Assembly (NCBI GenBank): GCA_021797055.1
Contig: JAKAAI010000001.1
Span: 1 to 64,000, forward strand
Direction: 5' to 3'
DNA length: 64,000 bases
DNA from: Thermoplasmata archaeon
GTDB lineage: Archaea > Thermoplasmatota > Thermoplasmata > Thermoplasmatales > Thermoplasmataceae
Shown here: piece by piece, positions 1 to 8,543 of the stretch
How positions within the stretch are numbered: the stretch's first letter is position 1
Layout: each line of letters begins with the position of its first letter
Made by a program: the position numbers and the translations under genes
Notes under the pieces: model-generated
Told to the model about the DNA's origin: nothing
Databases searched by the model: none
The model's input: the letters and a program-made list of their open reading frames with translations, nothing else

Positions 1-287
1 GGCAGTTCAGGTATGATCAGATATCATCAGTAGAACTGAAACAGGGGATTATCGAAGATCATGTCATCATAACAGGAATGGGTGTCAACGAAGACTGGAC
101 GTTCTGGAAGAAATTGCGTGATTTTACGATCAAGGGCGTAGGAATATTACAGGCAAAGATAAACCAGAGATTGCAGCCGCAGCAGGCCGCAAGCTCGCAG
201 GCCGATCCATTGACCGAGCTGAAAATGAGATTAGTGAGAGGAGAGATAACCCCCGAGGAGTTCGAGAAGCTCAAAGGGCTCCTTTAA
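1..287 (+). CDS. SHOCT-domain protein, 3' part only
   Basis: The reading frame is open to the left edge of the window (first full codon at 3) and stops at 287, so only about 94 C-terminal residues are present. The end of the protein (DPLTELKMRLVRGEITPEEF and onward to GLL) has the pattern of a SHOCT domain, a short C-terminal module that often follows a lipid- or oligomer-binding domain. The part before it (ISSVELKQGIIEDHVIITG) looks like the last strands of a bacterial-type PH domain, as in many PH-SHOCT proteins. The family role is poorly defined; membrane association or oligomerisation is a guess. An internal ATG at 78 exists, but coding similarity continues upstream of it, so a start there is unlikely. 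Confidence 0.6.
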   Translation, partial: QFRYDQISSVELKQGIIEDHVIITGMGVNEDWTFWKKLRDFTIKGVGILQAKINQRLQPQQAASSQADPLTELKMRLVRGEITPEEFEKLKGLL

Positions 288-313
288 ACCTAAAAATTGA
301 ATCAGTGCAGGGC

Positions 314-868
314 TCATCCAAAAACGTAGCCTGCGAACCTGTAAACTTTGCAGCCACTTTTCTTCCAGCATTTAGCGTGTAATCCTGCTTTTTGACAGGT
401 TGCATCAAGGAAGGCTTCAGGATCAAGTGTTTCCTCAACTGCAACCTGTGGTAGGAGTACACCCTTATTGTAGCCATACTCAATTATCAGGCCATGTTTA
501 CCAATTTCAATTTTTCCGAAATCTTCCTTGCCTGAAACGGCTATCTGTTCAGGGTGATCAAGTATGGTAACCTCAACTGTGATATTATCAAGTTCTCTTT
601 CTTCTAATGGGTTAAATCTAGGGTCTTCTGTGGCAGAGGCGATTGAAGCGCTCACAATTGTTTCACGGAGTTTCCACGGTGGATCAATATAGCCAATGCA
701 TCCTCTGAGCATTCCATTCTCCTTGATTGTTACGAAAACGCCCAACTTTTCTTCGAATATCTTGTTTGAAGATAATACTCTATAAACTTTCCCATCTCTG
801 ATATTGCTTTGAATAGCGGCGGTCGCAGTTTTCACGAGCTCTCTTCCAGTCTCCTGGTCTATTTCCAT
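314..868 (-). CDS. AMMECR1-domain protein (AmmeMemoRadiSam component)
   Basis: A 184-residue AMMECR1-family protein, the usual length for a stand-alone archaeal copy. The hallmark LRGCIGY motif lies near residue 55, followed by a conserved stretch (ATEDPRFNPL) and the C-terminal LLPQVA region. The biochemical role of the family is unknown; the human homologue is linked to a contiguous-gene syndrome. It is divergent from the MEMO gene at 918, with only 49 bases between the two start codons, and a radical SAM gene follows MEMO. The three families recur together in genomes and are named as one set. The overlapping AT-rich promoter between the two starts suggests coordinate expression. The family call is firm; function is open. 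Confidence 0.93.
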   Translation of the reverse strand: MEIDQETGRELVKTATAAIQSNIRDGKVYRVLSSNKIFEEKLGVFVTIKENGMLRGCIGYIDPPWKLRETIVSASIASATEDPRFNPLEERELDNITVEVTILDHPEQIAVSGKEDFGKIEIGKHGLIIEYGYNKGVLLPQVAVEETLDPEAFLDATCQKAGLHAKCWKKSGCKVYRFAGYVFG

Positions 869-917
869 TATTTACTGTAACAGAATTATGTTTTTATGTT
901 TGATTGTATACTATTGC

Positions 918-1730
918 ATGGATCGCCCTCCTGAGGTTTCTGGTTTTTTTTATCCACAATCTGCTCAAGAGATTGTAACAATGATCGAAAATTTCCTCAA
1001 AAGATCTGGAGATATGAGAATGGAAGGCAAATTATTAGGGGTTGTTGCCCCCCATGCAGGCTATATTTACTCAGGTTTGACAGCATCATATTCATACAAT
1101 CTTGCTCAAAAATCCAGATCGAAAAGGTTCATAATAATTGGGCCCAAGCATTCGGGTAGGCCGTTTGATACCTATGTTCACCCAAACGGAAGATGGTTGA
1201 CTCCCATTGGAGCATGTGAAGTTGATTCGGGCCTTCTTGTTGATCTAAGATCATCCAGTAAATTTATAAATGAATCAGAAGCAGCTTTCCGAAATGAGCA
1301 TTCAATCGAAGTACAGGTACCTTGGATCCAGCATATAACGTCTGGTATGGGCAAAATTCTTCCAATATCCATGGGGGATCAGGGTCTCTCTAAGGCAATC
1401 CAGTTGTCAGAAGCAATTCTAAAGATGAACGACGATTTCATTATTGTAGCGAGCTCGGATCTTACACATTACGAGGATGCATCATCTGTCAATAGAAAGG
1501 ATTCAAGAATGATCCGTGCAATAGAAAGCCTTGACATTGATCTCTTCTACAATACAATCATAGAAGAAAACGCCACTCCATGCGGATATGGTCCGATTGC
1601 TACATTGATGTACTTTACCAGCAAGATAGGTGGAAAGATTAAACTCCTGAATCATAGCAATTCCGGAAATGCAACTGGCGACTTCAGCCAGGTAGTTGGA
1701 TACGCCTCCCTGGTCGCATACATGGAATAG
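918..1730 (+). CDS. MEMO family protein (AmmeMemoRadiSam component)
   Basis: A MEMO-family protein, related in fold to class III extradiol dioxygenases (LigB). I place the start at the ATG at 918 (MDRPPEVSGFFYP), because MEMO proteins begin close to this motif; a frame-compatible ATG at 888 would add ten hydrophobic residues and is less likely. A TATA-like stretch at about 890 fits a leaderless transcript from 918. Likely metal-site residues are visible: His46 in APHAGYIYSG, His78 in GPKHSG, the SSDLTHYE segment, and the Cys of TPCGYGP. These match the His/His/Asp/His/Cys set of human MEMO1, which has been reported to bind metal. The radical SAM gene starts 34 bases downstream. Enzymatic activity is unknown. 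Confidence 0.92.
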   Translation: MDRPPEVSGFFYPQSAQEIVTMIENFLKRSGDMRMEGKLLGVVAPHAGYIYSGLTASYSYNLAQKSRSKRFIIIGPKHSGRPFDTYVHPNGRWLTPIGACEVDSGLLVDLRSSSKFINESEAAFRNEHSIEVQVPWIQHITSGMGKILPISMGDQGLSKAIQLSEAILKMNDDFIIVASSDLTHYEDASSVNRKDSRMIRAIESLDIDLFYNTIIEENATPCGYGPIATLMYFTSKIGGKIKLLNHSNSGNATGDFSQVVGYASLVAYME

Positions 1731-1764
1731 ATGGGCTTTTATTCCGGTTTTGCCTCTATAGAAT

Positions 1765-2799
1765 ATGAAAGCTGTGCTTTATCAAAACAGGGATGCGGGT
1801 AAACTGGTATGCACAGCGTGCGTCAGGAGGTGCATACTTGGAGAAGGGCAGATGGGCTATTGTGGAATAAGGAAAAACAATGGCGGAAATCTCGATCTTC
1901 TTGTCTATGGTATGCCATTTGGAATGCACATCGACCCGATCGAGAAAAAACCTGTTCTTCATGCGATGCCTGGCGCGAAAATACTATCATTCGGTACCAC
2001 AGGTTGCAACTACGGCTGCCGATACTGCCAGAATTTTGAAATGAGCCAGAGAAGAGAAGTCGCCGGTGAATCGATGACACCTGAGAGCATAGTTTCTCTT
2101 GCAATTAGGACAGGTTGCATGGGAATTGCTTATACGTATAACGAACCCACTGTCTTTCTGGAATTTGCGCATGATGTTGGTATAGAAGCCAGGAATAGAG
2201 GGCTTAAGAACATATTTGTCACGAACGGATACGAGACAAAGGAAGCAATTGAATATGCTTCGTCTTTTCTAGACTATATCACGGTTGACTTCAAGGGAAA
2301 TGCAAATAATAACTTTTACAGGAAATACATCTCTGTTATCAGCGCGGATCCTATCTTCGACACTATTAAGAATTCAATAGACCTGGGGATACACGTTGAG
2401 GTGACGGATCTCGTTGTGCCGCAGGTGGGTGACGACATCAGGGATGCTGAAAAAATGGTGGAAAGGATCAGGGAAATAGGCGGGGAAAATATACCGGTGA
2501 GCTTCCTGAGATTCCACCCGGATTACAGGATGCTGGATCTCCCACTTACACCTGTGAAAACGCTGGAAGAGCACAGGGACATGGCTGTGGATCATGGTAT
2601 GAATTATGCCTATATCGGAAATGTTTTTGGTCATAAATATGAATCCACTTATTGTCCTAGATGCAGGCAGCTGCTGATCAAACGCAACGGTTTCTCAAGC
2701 AAAGTAGTAGGACTGGATGAGAACAGCAGGTGCACCAATTGCGGTTATTCAACAAACATTGAAGGTCTGAAAGCATTGGCACATAACCCTATTATATAA
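1765..2799 (+). CDS. AmmeMemoRadiSam-type radical SAM enzyme
   Basis: A 344-residue radical SAM protein with the pyruvate formate-lyase-activase-like arrangement. The [4Fe-4S] cluster motif is C81-X3-C85-X2-C88. Before it is an N-terminal Cys set (C16, C19, C23, C33) ending in GYCGIRKN, typical of the member found with AMMECR1 and MEMO. A C-terminal zinc ribbon carries two CxxC pairs (YCPRC and RCTNC). A TATA-like element centred near 1739, 26 bases upstream, suggests its own leaderless transcript as well as read-through from MEMO. A Fur-type regulator follows. The reaction and substrate of this radical SAM group are not established. Single-subunit glycyl-radical activase is an alternative label, but no glycyl-radical enzyme is nearby. 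Confidence 0.92.
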   Translation: MKAVLYQNRDAGKLVCTACVRRCILGEGQMGYCGIRKNNGGNLDLLVYGMPFGMHIDPIEKKPVLHAMPGAKILSFGTTGCNYGCRYCQNFEMSQRREVAGESMTPESIVSLAIRTGCMGIAYTYNEPTVFLEFAHDVGIEARNRGLKNIFVTNGYETKEAIEYASSFLDYITVDFKGNANNNFYRKYISVISADPIFDTIKNSIDLGIHVEVTDLVVPQVGDDIRDAEKMVERIREIGGENIPVSFLRFHPDYRMLDLPLTPVKTLEEHRDMAVDHGMNYAYIGNVFGHKYESTYCPRCRQLLIKRNGFSSKVVGLDENSRCTNCGYSTNIEGLKALAHNPII

Positions 2800-2810
2800 G
2801 CATAAATACT

Positions 2811-2829
2811 TATTAATTGAGAATTAATA
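2811..2829. promoter_or_regulatory. Perfect 8-3-8 palindrome over the fur promoter
   Basis: TATTAATTGAGAATTAATA is an exact inverted repeat of two 8-base arms around GAG. It ends 8 bases before the ATG at 2838, where the TATA box of a leaderless transcript would lie. A dimeric Fur/PerR-type repressor binding here would block its own promoter, so autoregulation is the natural reading. Its arm sequence and spacing resemble Fur/PerR boxes, but binding is inferred. Confidence 0.65.
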
Positions 2830-2837
2830 TCTCTTGG

Positions 2838-3260
2838 ATGGATACTTCATTACAGATTGAAAAATTGAGGAAATACAACTTCAAAATAACGCCACAAAGG
2901 ATACGTGTGATTGAATTCATAAACAATTATCCGGGTCATTTCACTGCAGAGGATGTATACAAAACGGTTGTAAAGGTAGAGCCATCGATAACTGTTGCTA
3001 CAGTCTACAACATACTCAAAGTGATAACAAAATCCGGAATACTGACATCATTCGAGGCAAACGGCACAACATGGTATGAGACAAACCTGGAACCGCATGC
3101 AAATTTTGTATGCCTTTCATGCGGAATGATAGAGGATATTCCAGAGGATACCTCAAAGATAAGCGATAGCATTGCGTCCAGGGGCTATAGCGTCAGGAAT
3201 GTCGATTTGATTGTTAGAGGATACTGCGATAAGTGTTTGAGATCAGGGAAGGCTATCTGA
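2838..3260 (+). CDS. Fur/PerR family metal-dependent regulator
   Basis: A 140-residue Ferric-uptake-regulator family protein. The N-terminal winged helix covers roughly residues 1-80 (ITPQRIRVIEFI, then SITVATVYNILK as recognition helix region). The C-terminal dimerisation part carries two CxxC pairs, FVCLSCG and GYCDKC, the usual structural zinc site, and a His in EPHANFVC. I start it at 2838 (MDTSLQ) since the palindrome upstream overlaps the longer frame beginning at 2817. It follows the radical SAM gene by 38 bases and ends 18 bases inside the convergent folP gene. Whether it senses iron, peroxide, zinc or manganese cannot be read here. Placement next to MEMO, a putative metal protein, hints at metal or redox control of that set. 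Confidence 0.88.
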   Translation: MDTSLQIEKLRKYNFKITPQRIRVIEFINNYPGHFTAEDVYKTVVKVEPSITVATVYNILKVITKSGILTSFEANGTTWYETNLEPHANFVCLSCGMIEDIPEDTSKISDSIASRGYSVRNVDLIVRGYCDKCLRSGKAI

Positions 3261-4286
3261 TCCTTCGAGCAATCTCATCATCTTTATTGCATCCCTGTTT
3301 TCCCTGACATCGTGTAATCTCAGAATATCAACACCCTTACCGCTTAGATAAATGGAAGTTGCAATAGTCCCGGGCAGCCTTTCCTCAACGGGTGAACCTG
3401 TTATTTTACCTATGAATGTCTTTCTAGATGTTCCTACAAGCAGTCTCTGGCCTATCTTAAAACTGTCTATATTTCTCAGTATGTCCATATTACCCTTCAG
3501 TCCCTTTGCAAAACCAATCCCCGGATCAATAATGATCCTTTCAAGATTGATGCCATCTTCCCAGCTTTTCCTTATCTGCTCAAAGAAGAATTTATTTAAT
3601 TCAGCAATAATGTCTTCATAAAACGTCATTGTCTGCATGTTAAAAGGCTCCCCCTTCATGTGCATAATTACAGCATCAAGATCATTATCAAGCACTACTT
3701 TCCTCATCTCCGCTGATCGTAATCCTGTAATATCATTAACCATGCTGATGCCGTAATGCAGGATGGAGGAAACAGTCTCATGGTGTCTGGTGTCTATGGA
3801 AACAGGGATTTTTGAGTTTTCTGATAAATATTGCAAAGCAGGGCGTATTCTTTCCACCTCTTCCCTCCAGCTTATACCAATTGATCCAGGCCTCGTACTC
3901 TCTCCACCCAGATCAATGAAGTCTGGCTTCTCTTCTATAATCCTCTGCAACCCGTCTTCCATACGATCATTCAGCCTGGATCCAGGATAGAAAGAATCCG
4001 GCGTGCAGTTGACAACCGCCATTATTTTTGGTTCGCCTGTTTTCTTTCCGGATAACCTTATCAAATTATCAATCATAATGCTTAGAAATACATCCCTGTC
4101 CAGTACAGAATGCACAAGATCCAAATTCCTCTCATCGTCCAGATCAATGCTTGCATGGTGGTATTTTCTTCCCTCAACTATTTCTTTACGGGATTCTCCA
4201 GGGAATGCAGCATCACTGCCTCCCACGTAAATTTCCAGTATCCTGCGATTGACCCAGTTTCCAGAAGGATAGAAGAAGCAGTCCAT
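3243..4286 (-). CDS. folP: Dihydropteroate synthase
   Basis: A pterin-binding TIM-barrel enzyme joining a pterin diphosphate with an aromatic amine in folate or modified-folate synthesis. The 347 residues include an N-terminal extension of about 80 residues, then the family motifs in order: VVNCTPDSFYPGSR, DLGGESTRPGS, SIDTRH, VNDITG, IIDPGIGFAKG, GTSRKTFIG and RLHDV. All core substrate-binding positions look intact. The N-terminal extension is seen in other archaeal members and may carry a separate function. The 3' end overlaps the convergent regulator gene by 18 bases. Serine hydroxymethyltransferase at 57959 and a NudB-like Nudix protein at 59254 also fit folate-type C1 metabolism. Confidence 0.9.
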   Translation of the reverse strand: MDCFFYPSGNWVNRRILEIYVGGSDAAFPGESRKEIVEGRKYHHASIDLDDERNLDLVHSVLDRDVFLSIMIDNLIRLSGKKTGEPKIMAVVNCTPDSFYPGSRLNDRMEDGLQRIIEEKPDFIDLGGESTRPGSIGISWREEVERIRPALQYLSENSKIPVSIDTRHHETVSSILHYGISMVNDITGLRSAEMRKVVLDNDLDAVIMHMKGEPFNMQTMTFYEDIIAELNKFFFEQIRKSWEDGINLERIIIDPGIGFAKGLKGNMDILRNIDSFKIGQRLLVGTSRKTFIGKITGSPVEERLPGTIATSIYLSGKGVDILRLHDVRENRDAIKMMRLLEGSDSLP

Positions 4287-4379
4287 ATTATGGTATGTTA
4301 TTCAGCAATTAAATTTCAAGTGTATAAATCTGGGAGAAGTTTCCGGTATCGGTAATAAACTCGTTTGCAATAACCCACA

Positions 4380-5573
4380 GTGAGAGGCAGTATCTCCGCT
4401 CTTTTATACACATCTATCGCCCATTTCTCAAACGACGGTAATCTTCTGATATTTCCCATCCTGATCGATTACTATAGGAGTTTCAATGTCAGCTTCATAA
4501 TTCTAGGTTTTGGAGCTGTGACATATAACCTTGTTTCGGGGTTTTTTAGCATCGCGGTAGGAAAGATTGCCGACATGGTGAACAGAGACGCAATCCTGAT
4601 ATTTTTAGGTATTTTAATCCAGGGCATTTCAATTTCAATATTTTCCCTTGCATTTGTGATGGCAAGTCTGGTGAATATTCTTGTTATTTCCGGAACTGCA
4701 TTGTTCGGCCTAGGGCAGTCATTTTATCATCCTCTAGGCGGTTCCGTTCTTAATAATTCATTTTCTGGAAAGCCCTATGGAACTGCTCTGGGAATAAATA
4801 GCTCTACTGGAAGCGTAGGACGTTCTGTGGTACCACTAATGTTTGCATTGATTCTTCCGTCTTTTGGCATAACTAGTTCGCTGTATACTGTAAGCCTCTA
4901 TGAAATTGCAGCTGCCTTCCTTATACTTTTTGGTCTCAGAAACTTCAGGAGGTCTGCAGTCAGCAAAAAAGATGAAAAAGTTAGGTCAACAGGAAAGGGT
5001 TCTGGAAGTTTTGCTTTCATATACGTTTTGATGATGGTTGTTTTCGTCAGATCCCTTTACACCATGGGGATTTCCACCTTTCTGCCATATTACCTTGACA
5101 TTGTCACAAACAGGCCGGATCTTGCAACAATAATCATATCATCCGCATATCTTTCACCAATTGCCGGTCAGATGGTCTTCGGTTATCTGACACCATTATG
5201 GGGCGGCAAAAAAGTCATCACTATAACAGGAATTCTATCAATAATTTCGATAATTTTCTTCCTGATCGATCACCAGCTTATCGTAATGATAGCATCCCTT
5301 GCATCATTTGCCTTCTTTGTATTCAGCGGTTTCCCGATCTTGATCGGCTATGTCAGGGAGCTTGCCCCACAGTCTGTATCCACTACAGCAAATAGCCTTG
5401 TGTGGGGCGTTGGATCCACTGTTGGAGGGGCAGTCGGAATTGCTCTATTCACCATACTCTATCAGGTCGAAAATTTTGGACTAGAAAGATCAATGTGGGT
5501 CCTTGTCATAATTGGTGTTGTTTCCGTGATGATGATACCTCTGCTACCAAAGAGGCGTATCGTCCCTGAATAA
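4380..5573 (+). CDS. Major facilitator superfamily transporter
   Basis: A 397-residue polytopic protein with about 12 hydrophobic segments and MFS features, including the loop GKIADMVNRD after the second segment and YHPLGGSVL in the fourth. That last motif resembles the fosmidomycin-resistance (Fsr) branch of drug exporters, but substrate assignment is weak. The start is the GTG at 4380; an in-frame stop lies three codons upstream and no ATG gives the first transmembrane segment. A TATA-like GTGTATAAATC lies at about 4320. It is divergent from folP. It probably acts in the cytoplasmic membrane as an exporter of small organic compounds. Confidence 0.8.
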   Translation: MRGSISALLYTSIAHFSNDGNLLIFPILIDYYRSFNVSFIILGFGAVTYNLVSGFFSIAVGKIADMVNRDAILIFLGILIQGISISIFSLAFVMASLVNILVISGTALFGLGQSFYHPLGGSVLNNSFSGKPYGTALGINSSTGSVGRSVVPLMFALILPSFGITSSLYTVSLYEIAAAFLILFGLRNFRRSAVSKKDEKVRSTGKGSGSFAFIYVLMMVVFVRSLYTMGISTFLPYYLDIVTNRPDLATIIISSAYLSPIAGQMVFGYLTPLWGGKKVITITGILSIISIIFFLIDHQLIVMIASLASFAFFVFSGFPILIGYVRELAPQSVSTTANSLVWGVGSTVGGAVGIALFTILYQVENFGLERSMWVLVIIGVVSVMMIPLLPKRRIVPE

Positions 5574-5677
5574 TTATCCCTCAAGATCCAAGCGGGAAAA
5601 GGTATAGATCCTCCGAAAGCGATTTCTATGCTAGTGATGGTAGCATATAATTAATATTAAAGTAATTATCCTAATGC

Positions 5678-6196
5678 ATGGACTTACCAGAAAAAAACAA
5701 CCTGTTTAGTCTTCTCAGAATTCTCGGTTTATTGGGTGGAATCCTAATTCTGGTTCAGGCAGCTTTCATTCTTATAATTGGCATTATTTTAGGAACTGTT
5801 TCCATCGGCATTGTTCATGTATCTGTTAATGGTCCAATACCGTTAGTCATCGCACTAGTATTTGGACTTGTCATTATTGGATTGATCATTGGTGGAATGG
5901 TTATTCTGGAATCAAATCAGATAATATCTTCCGGTACAATGCGCCCTTTTATTGCGTTGCTGATACTTGGAATAATATCATTGTTCCTTGACAGCGGATT
6001 CGTACTTGGTGCAGTTCTGGTCATAATAGTGGCAGTTATAGGGATCAGCGTTTATTTTGTGCTATCTTCTGGTATCCCACTCAGTCCGTTTCATGTGGGT
6101 AACAGGGTTTGCCCTTCCTGTGGTTTCGTTTCAAGTGGAAGTGCCAACTATTGCCCATCTTGTGGACGAAATTTCAAGGAAGAAAAGGCTACTTAG
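5678..6196 (+). CDS. Small membrane protein with C-terminal zinc ribbon
   Basis: A 172-residue protein with four predicted membrane segments (about residues 12-38, 50-74, 84-104 and 108-130) rich in Ile, Val, Leu and Gly, then a cytoplasmic zinc ribbon with C145-x2-C148 and C159-x2-C162 (VCPSCG and YCPSCG). Such membrane-plus-zinc-ribbon proteins are common in archaea and mostly unnamed. It stands alone between the MFS gene and the ABCE1 operon on the same strand, with spacings of about 100 bases on each side. No function can be given; the ribbon could bind a partner protein or nucleic acid. Confidence 0.75.
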   Translation: MDLPEKNNLFSLLRILGLLGGILILVQAAFILIIGIILGTVSIGIVHVSVNGPIPLVIALVFGLVIIGLIIGGMVILESNQIISSGTMRPFIALLILGIISLFLDSGFVLGAVLVIIVAVIGISVYFVLSSGIPLSPFHVGNRVCPSCGFVSSGSANYCPSCGRNFKEEKAT

Positions 6197-6292
6197 TTAC
6201 ATGAGATACAACATTGATCTATCTTTCCTTTACCTGAGAAAAGATTATCTGCCACTTTCACAATAACCTTATAAATGTTTCTGCACTATCGT

Positions 6293-6325
6293 ATGGCTTA
6301 CTATAGGTCAAATGATGATATATGA
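6293..6325 (+). other. Possible leaderless upstream mini-ORF
   Basis: A ten-codon frame (MAYYRSNDDI) starts at 6293, 24 bases after the TATA-like TTATAAAT at 6269-6276, so it could sit at the very start of a leaderless transcript. Its stop codon overlaps the ATG of the next gene (ATGA at 6322-6325), which would allow translational coupling. It may also be chance; there is no protein-level evidence. Confidence 0.3.
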
Positions 6326-6753
6326 AAACTTCTGATAATAATGGTATTAAGACGGAGAAAAAGATGCATTTTACTGATATTTATAAACTCTCAACGGCCA
6401 TTGCCAAGGGACTGAGCCTTCAGAACAGAAGAATGAGCCCCGACGAGTCAATGGATGCTGCAGAGCATCTGATCAATTTTTTCGGTTATAATGACCGTGT
6501 AATTGACAACATGCTGGAGCCAGAGGACAGAGATGCATTCTACACGATGGAAGATATCGGCGTTCTCCAGACGGAAAGAGAGGAAACCACTCTTTACGAT
6601 GGAAGAGAGTGGAGAATTCATTACTGGATTCTTAACACTGAAAGGATACTTGAACTTGTCAACTTTAAGGTTGTAGATCAGGTACTTGAGGAAAACTCAG
6701 ATTCACTTGTTTATGACCAGATGCCTGAGGATTTCTGGAAGCCAACACAGTGA
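6322..6753 (+). CDS. Uncharacterised 143-residue protein upstream of ABCE1
   Basis: A hydrophilic, acidic 143-residue protein with no membrane segment or metal motif. Visible features are a helical N-terminal half (TDIYKLSTAIAKGLSLQNRR) with a tract like a small winged-helix or helical bundle, and a C-terminal half with a possible hairpin (LQTEREETTLYDGREWRIHYW) followed by helices. I do not recognise it with certainty; it may belong to a small archaeal DUF family (DUF6015 comes to mind, unchecked). It ends 6 bases before ABCE1, so the two are almost certainly one transcript with TGT. A role tied to ribosome recycling or translation is inference from that linkage only. Confidence 0.75.
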   Translation: MKTSDNNGIKTEKKMHFTDIYKLSTAIAKGLSLQNRRMSPDESMDAAEHLINFFGYNDRVIDNMLEPEDRDAFYTMEDIGVLQTEREETTLYDGREWRIHYWILNTERILELVNFKVVDQVLEENSDSLVYDQMPEDFWKPTQ

Positions 6754-6759
6754 TGTTGG

Positions 6760-8532
6760 ATGCATGTTGCGATCCTGGAGAAGGATAAATGCCATCCGAA
6801 AAAGTGCAACCATGAATGCCAGTATTACTGCCCGCCAGTAAGAAGCGGAATACCGACAATCGAATTCCCCGATCCAAATGGTCAACCCGTTATTACCGAA
6901 TCCCTATGCATAGGTTGTGGTATATGCCCAAAAAGATGCCCTTTCGGTGCAATAAAGATCATTGGGCTGCCCGATGAACTTGATAAGGATCTATTCCATC
7001 AATATGGTCAAAACTCATTCAGGATTTACAGTTTTCCGACAATAAGCAGGGGGAAGGTTACAAGCATCCTTGGGCAGAATGGCACTGGAAAGACAACAAC
7101 CCTGAACATACTGAGTGGAATAACCGTGCCAAATTTCGGCGATTATTCAAAGCCGGGAAACAAGGATCTTGTTCTGGAAAAATTCTCAAACAATATAATG
7201 GGGAAATATTTCAGGGATCTTTACGATGGTAAAAACAGAGTTGTACTCAAGAACCAGTACGTGGATCAGATACCTCGCGTTGTTAAGGGTACAGTTTCAG
7301 ATATATTGAAAAATGCTGATGAGACTGGAAATATTGACAGGATAGTTTCCGAAATAATGCTGGAAAAGTCACTTCTAAAAGATATCAAGGAGTGCTCAGG
7401 AGGAGAACTGCAGAAGATAGCCATTGCGGTAACCCTCCTAAAAAATGCCGATACCTACCTTTTTGACGAGATGTCCTCATATCTTGATGTCGGTGAAAGG
7501 TTGCGGGTATCCAGAATGATCTCCGAACTCGCGGTTTCGAAAAACGTGATGATAGTTGAACATGATCTCGCAATGATGGACTGGATTGCCGATAACGTTC
7601 ACATCGTTTATGGAACCCCAGGCGCGTATGGAGTCATCACTGAGGTAAGGACATCAAGCAGGGCGATCAATTCCTTCCTTTCGGGATACCTCAAGGAGGA
7701 AAATATTAGGATACGGCCGGATGAGATCGTTTTTGAAAGCAGGACGAGTCACAGATATGAAAGTGGTTCTGAAATCACAAGATGGACCGAGCTCGAAAAG
7801 GAACTTGGTTCCTTCAAGTTGCATGTCGGACCCGGCAGCATAAATTCCGGGCAGATAGTGGGATGCCTGGGTAGGAACTCACTAGGAAAGACTACCTTTG
7901 CGAAGATCCTGGCAGGTGAAATCACACCAGATTCAGGTTCAATCGACAAGAATATAATCATAGCTTATAAGCCACAATATATATCCACAACCTTCGATGG
8001 TTCTGTTTCTGATCTACTCACGATGACATTAAAAGATAGCATCACAGACAGCTTCGTTAAGGGAGAGATATTCAGGCCGCTGGGAATAGAAGAAATAATG
8101 CAACTTAACGTCGCAGACCTCTCAGGGGGAGAACTTCAGAGGCTCTCAGTTGCAATGAATCTCGCACGCGATGCAGATTTATATCTTCTGGACGAACCAT
8201 CTGCACATCTGGATTCATCATACAGGATAGAAGCAGCTAGGACAATCAAGAAAGTGATGGAACGAAACCGAAAGAGTGCTATAATAATTGATCACGATAT
8301 ATATTTCATAGATCTTGTATCTGACAGGCTTATCGTTTTTGAGGGAACACCCGGGGCAGAGGGTAACTCACATGGGCCAATGTCCATGAAAGAAGGAATG
8401 AATAGATTTCTTAAAACTGTGAATATAACTTTCAGAAGGGACAATGCGACTAACAGGCCAAGGATCAACAAGATTGGAAGCGCTCTTGACAAGGAGCAAA
8501 AGACATCAGGTAATTATTACTATGAAAACTAA
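6760..8532 (+). CDS. ABCE1/RLI ribosome-recycling ATPase
   Basis: Splits ribosomes into subunits after termination, working with release and rescue factors in the cytosol. The N-terminus binds two [4Fe-4S] clusters: C11, C16, C20, C24 and C50, C53, C56, C60. Nucleotide domain 1 has Walker A GQNGTGKTT (105-113), signature CSGGELQK and Walker B YLFDEMSSYLD. Domain 2 has Walker A GRNSLGKTT, signature LSGGELQRLS and YLLDEPSAHLD. At 590 residues it is full length. Small departures are Met for Pro after the domain 1 DE pair, and a second P-loop with Ser-Leu where Gly-Ile is common; both keep the GxxxxGKT core. It is between the unknown 143-residue gene (6 bases) and archaeosine TGT (11 bases) in one operon. 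Confidence 0.97.
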   Translation: MHVAILEKDKCHPKKCNHECQYYCPPVRSGIPTIEFPDPNGQPVITESLCIGCGICPKRCPFGAIKIIGLPDELDKDLFHQYGQNSFRIYSFPTISRGKVTSILGQNGTGKTTTLNILSGITVPNFGDYSKPGNKDLVLEKFSNNIMGKYFRDLYDGKNRVVLKNQYVDQIPRVVKGTVSDILKNADETGNIDRIVSEIMLEKSLLKDIKECSGGELQKIAIAVTLLKNADTYLFDEMSSYLDVGERLRVSRMISELAVSKNVMIVEHDLAMMDWIADNVHIVYGTPGAYGVITEVRTSSRAINSFLSGYLKEENIRIRPDEIVFESRTSHRYESGSEITRWTELEKELGSFKLHVGPGSINSGQIVGCLGRNSLGKTTFAKILAGEITPDSGSIDKNIIIAYKPQYISTTFDGSVSDLLTMTLKDSITDSFVKGEIFRPLGIEEIMQLNVADLSGGELQRLSVAMNLARDADLYLLDEPSAHLDSSYRIEAARTIKKVMERNRKSAIIIDHDIYFIDLVSDRLIVFEGTPGAEGNSHGPMSMKEGMNRFLKTVNITFRRDNATNRPRINKIGSALDKEQKTSGNYYYEN

Positions 8533-8543
8533 CGGGTGGATCC

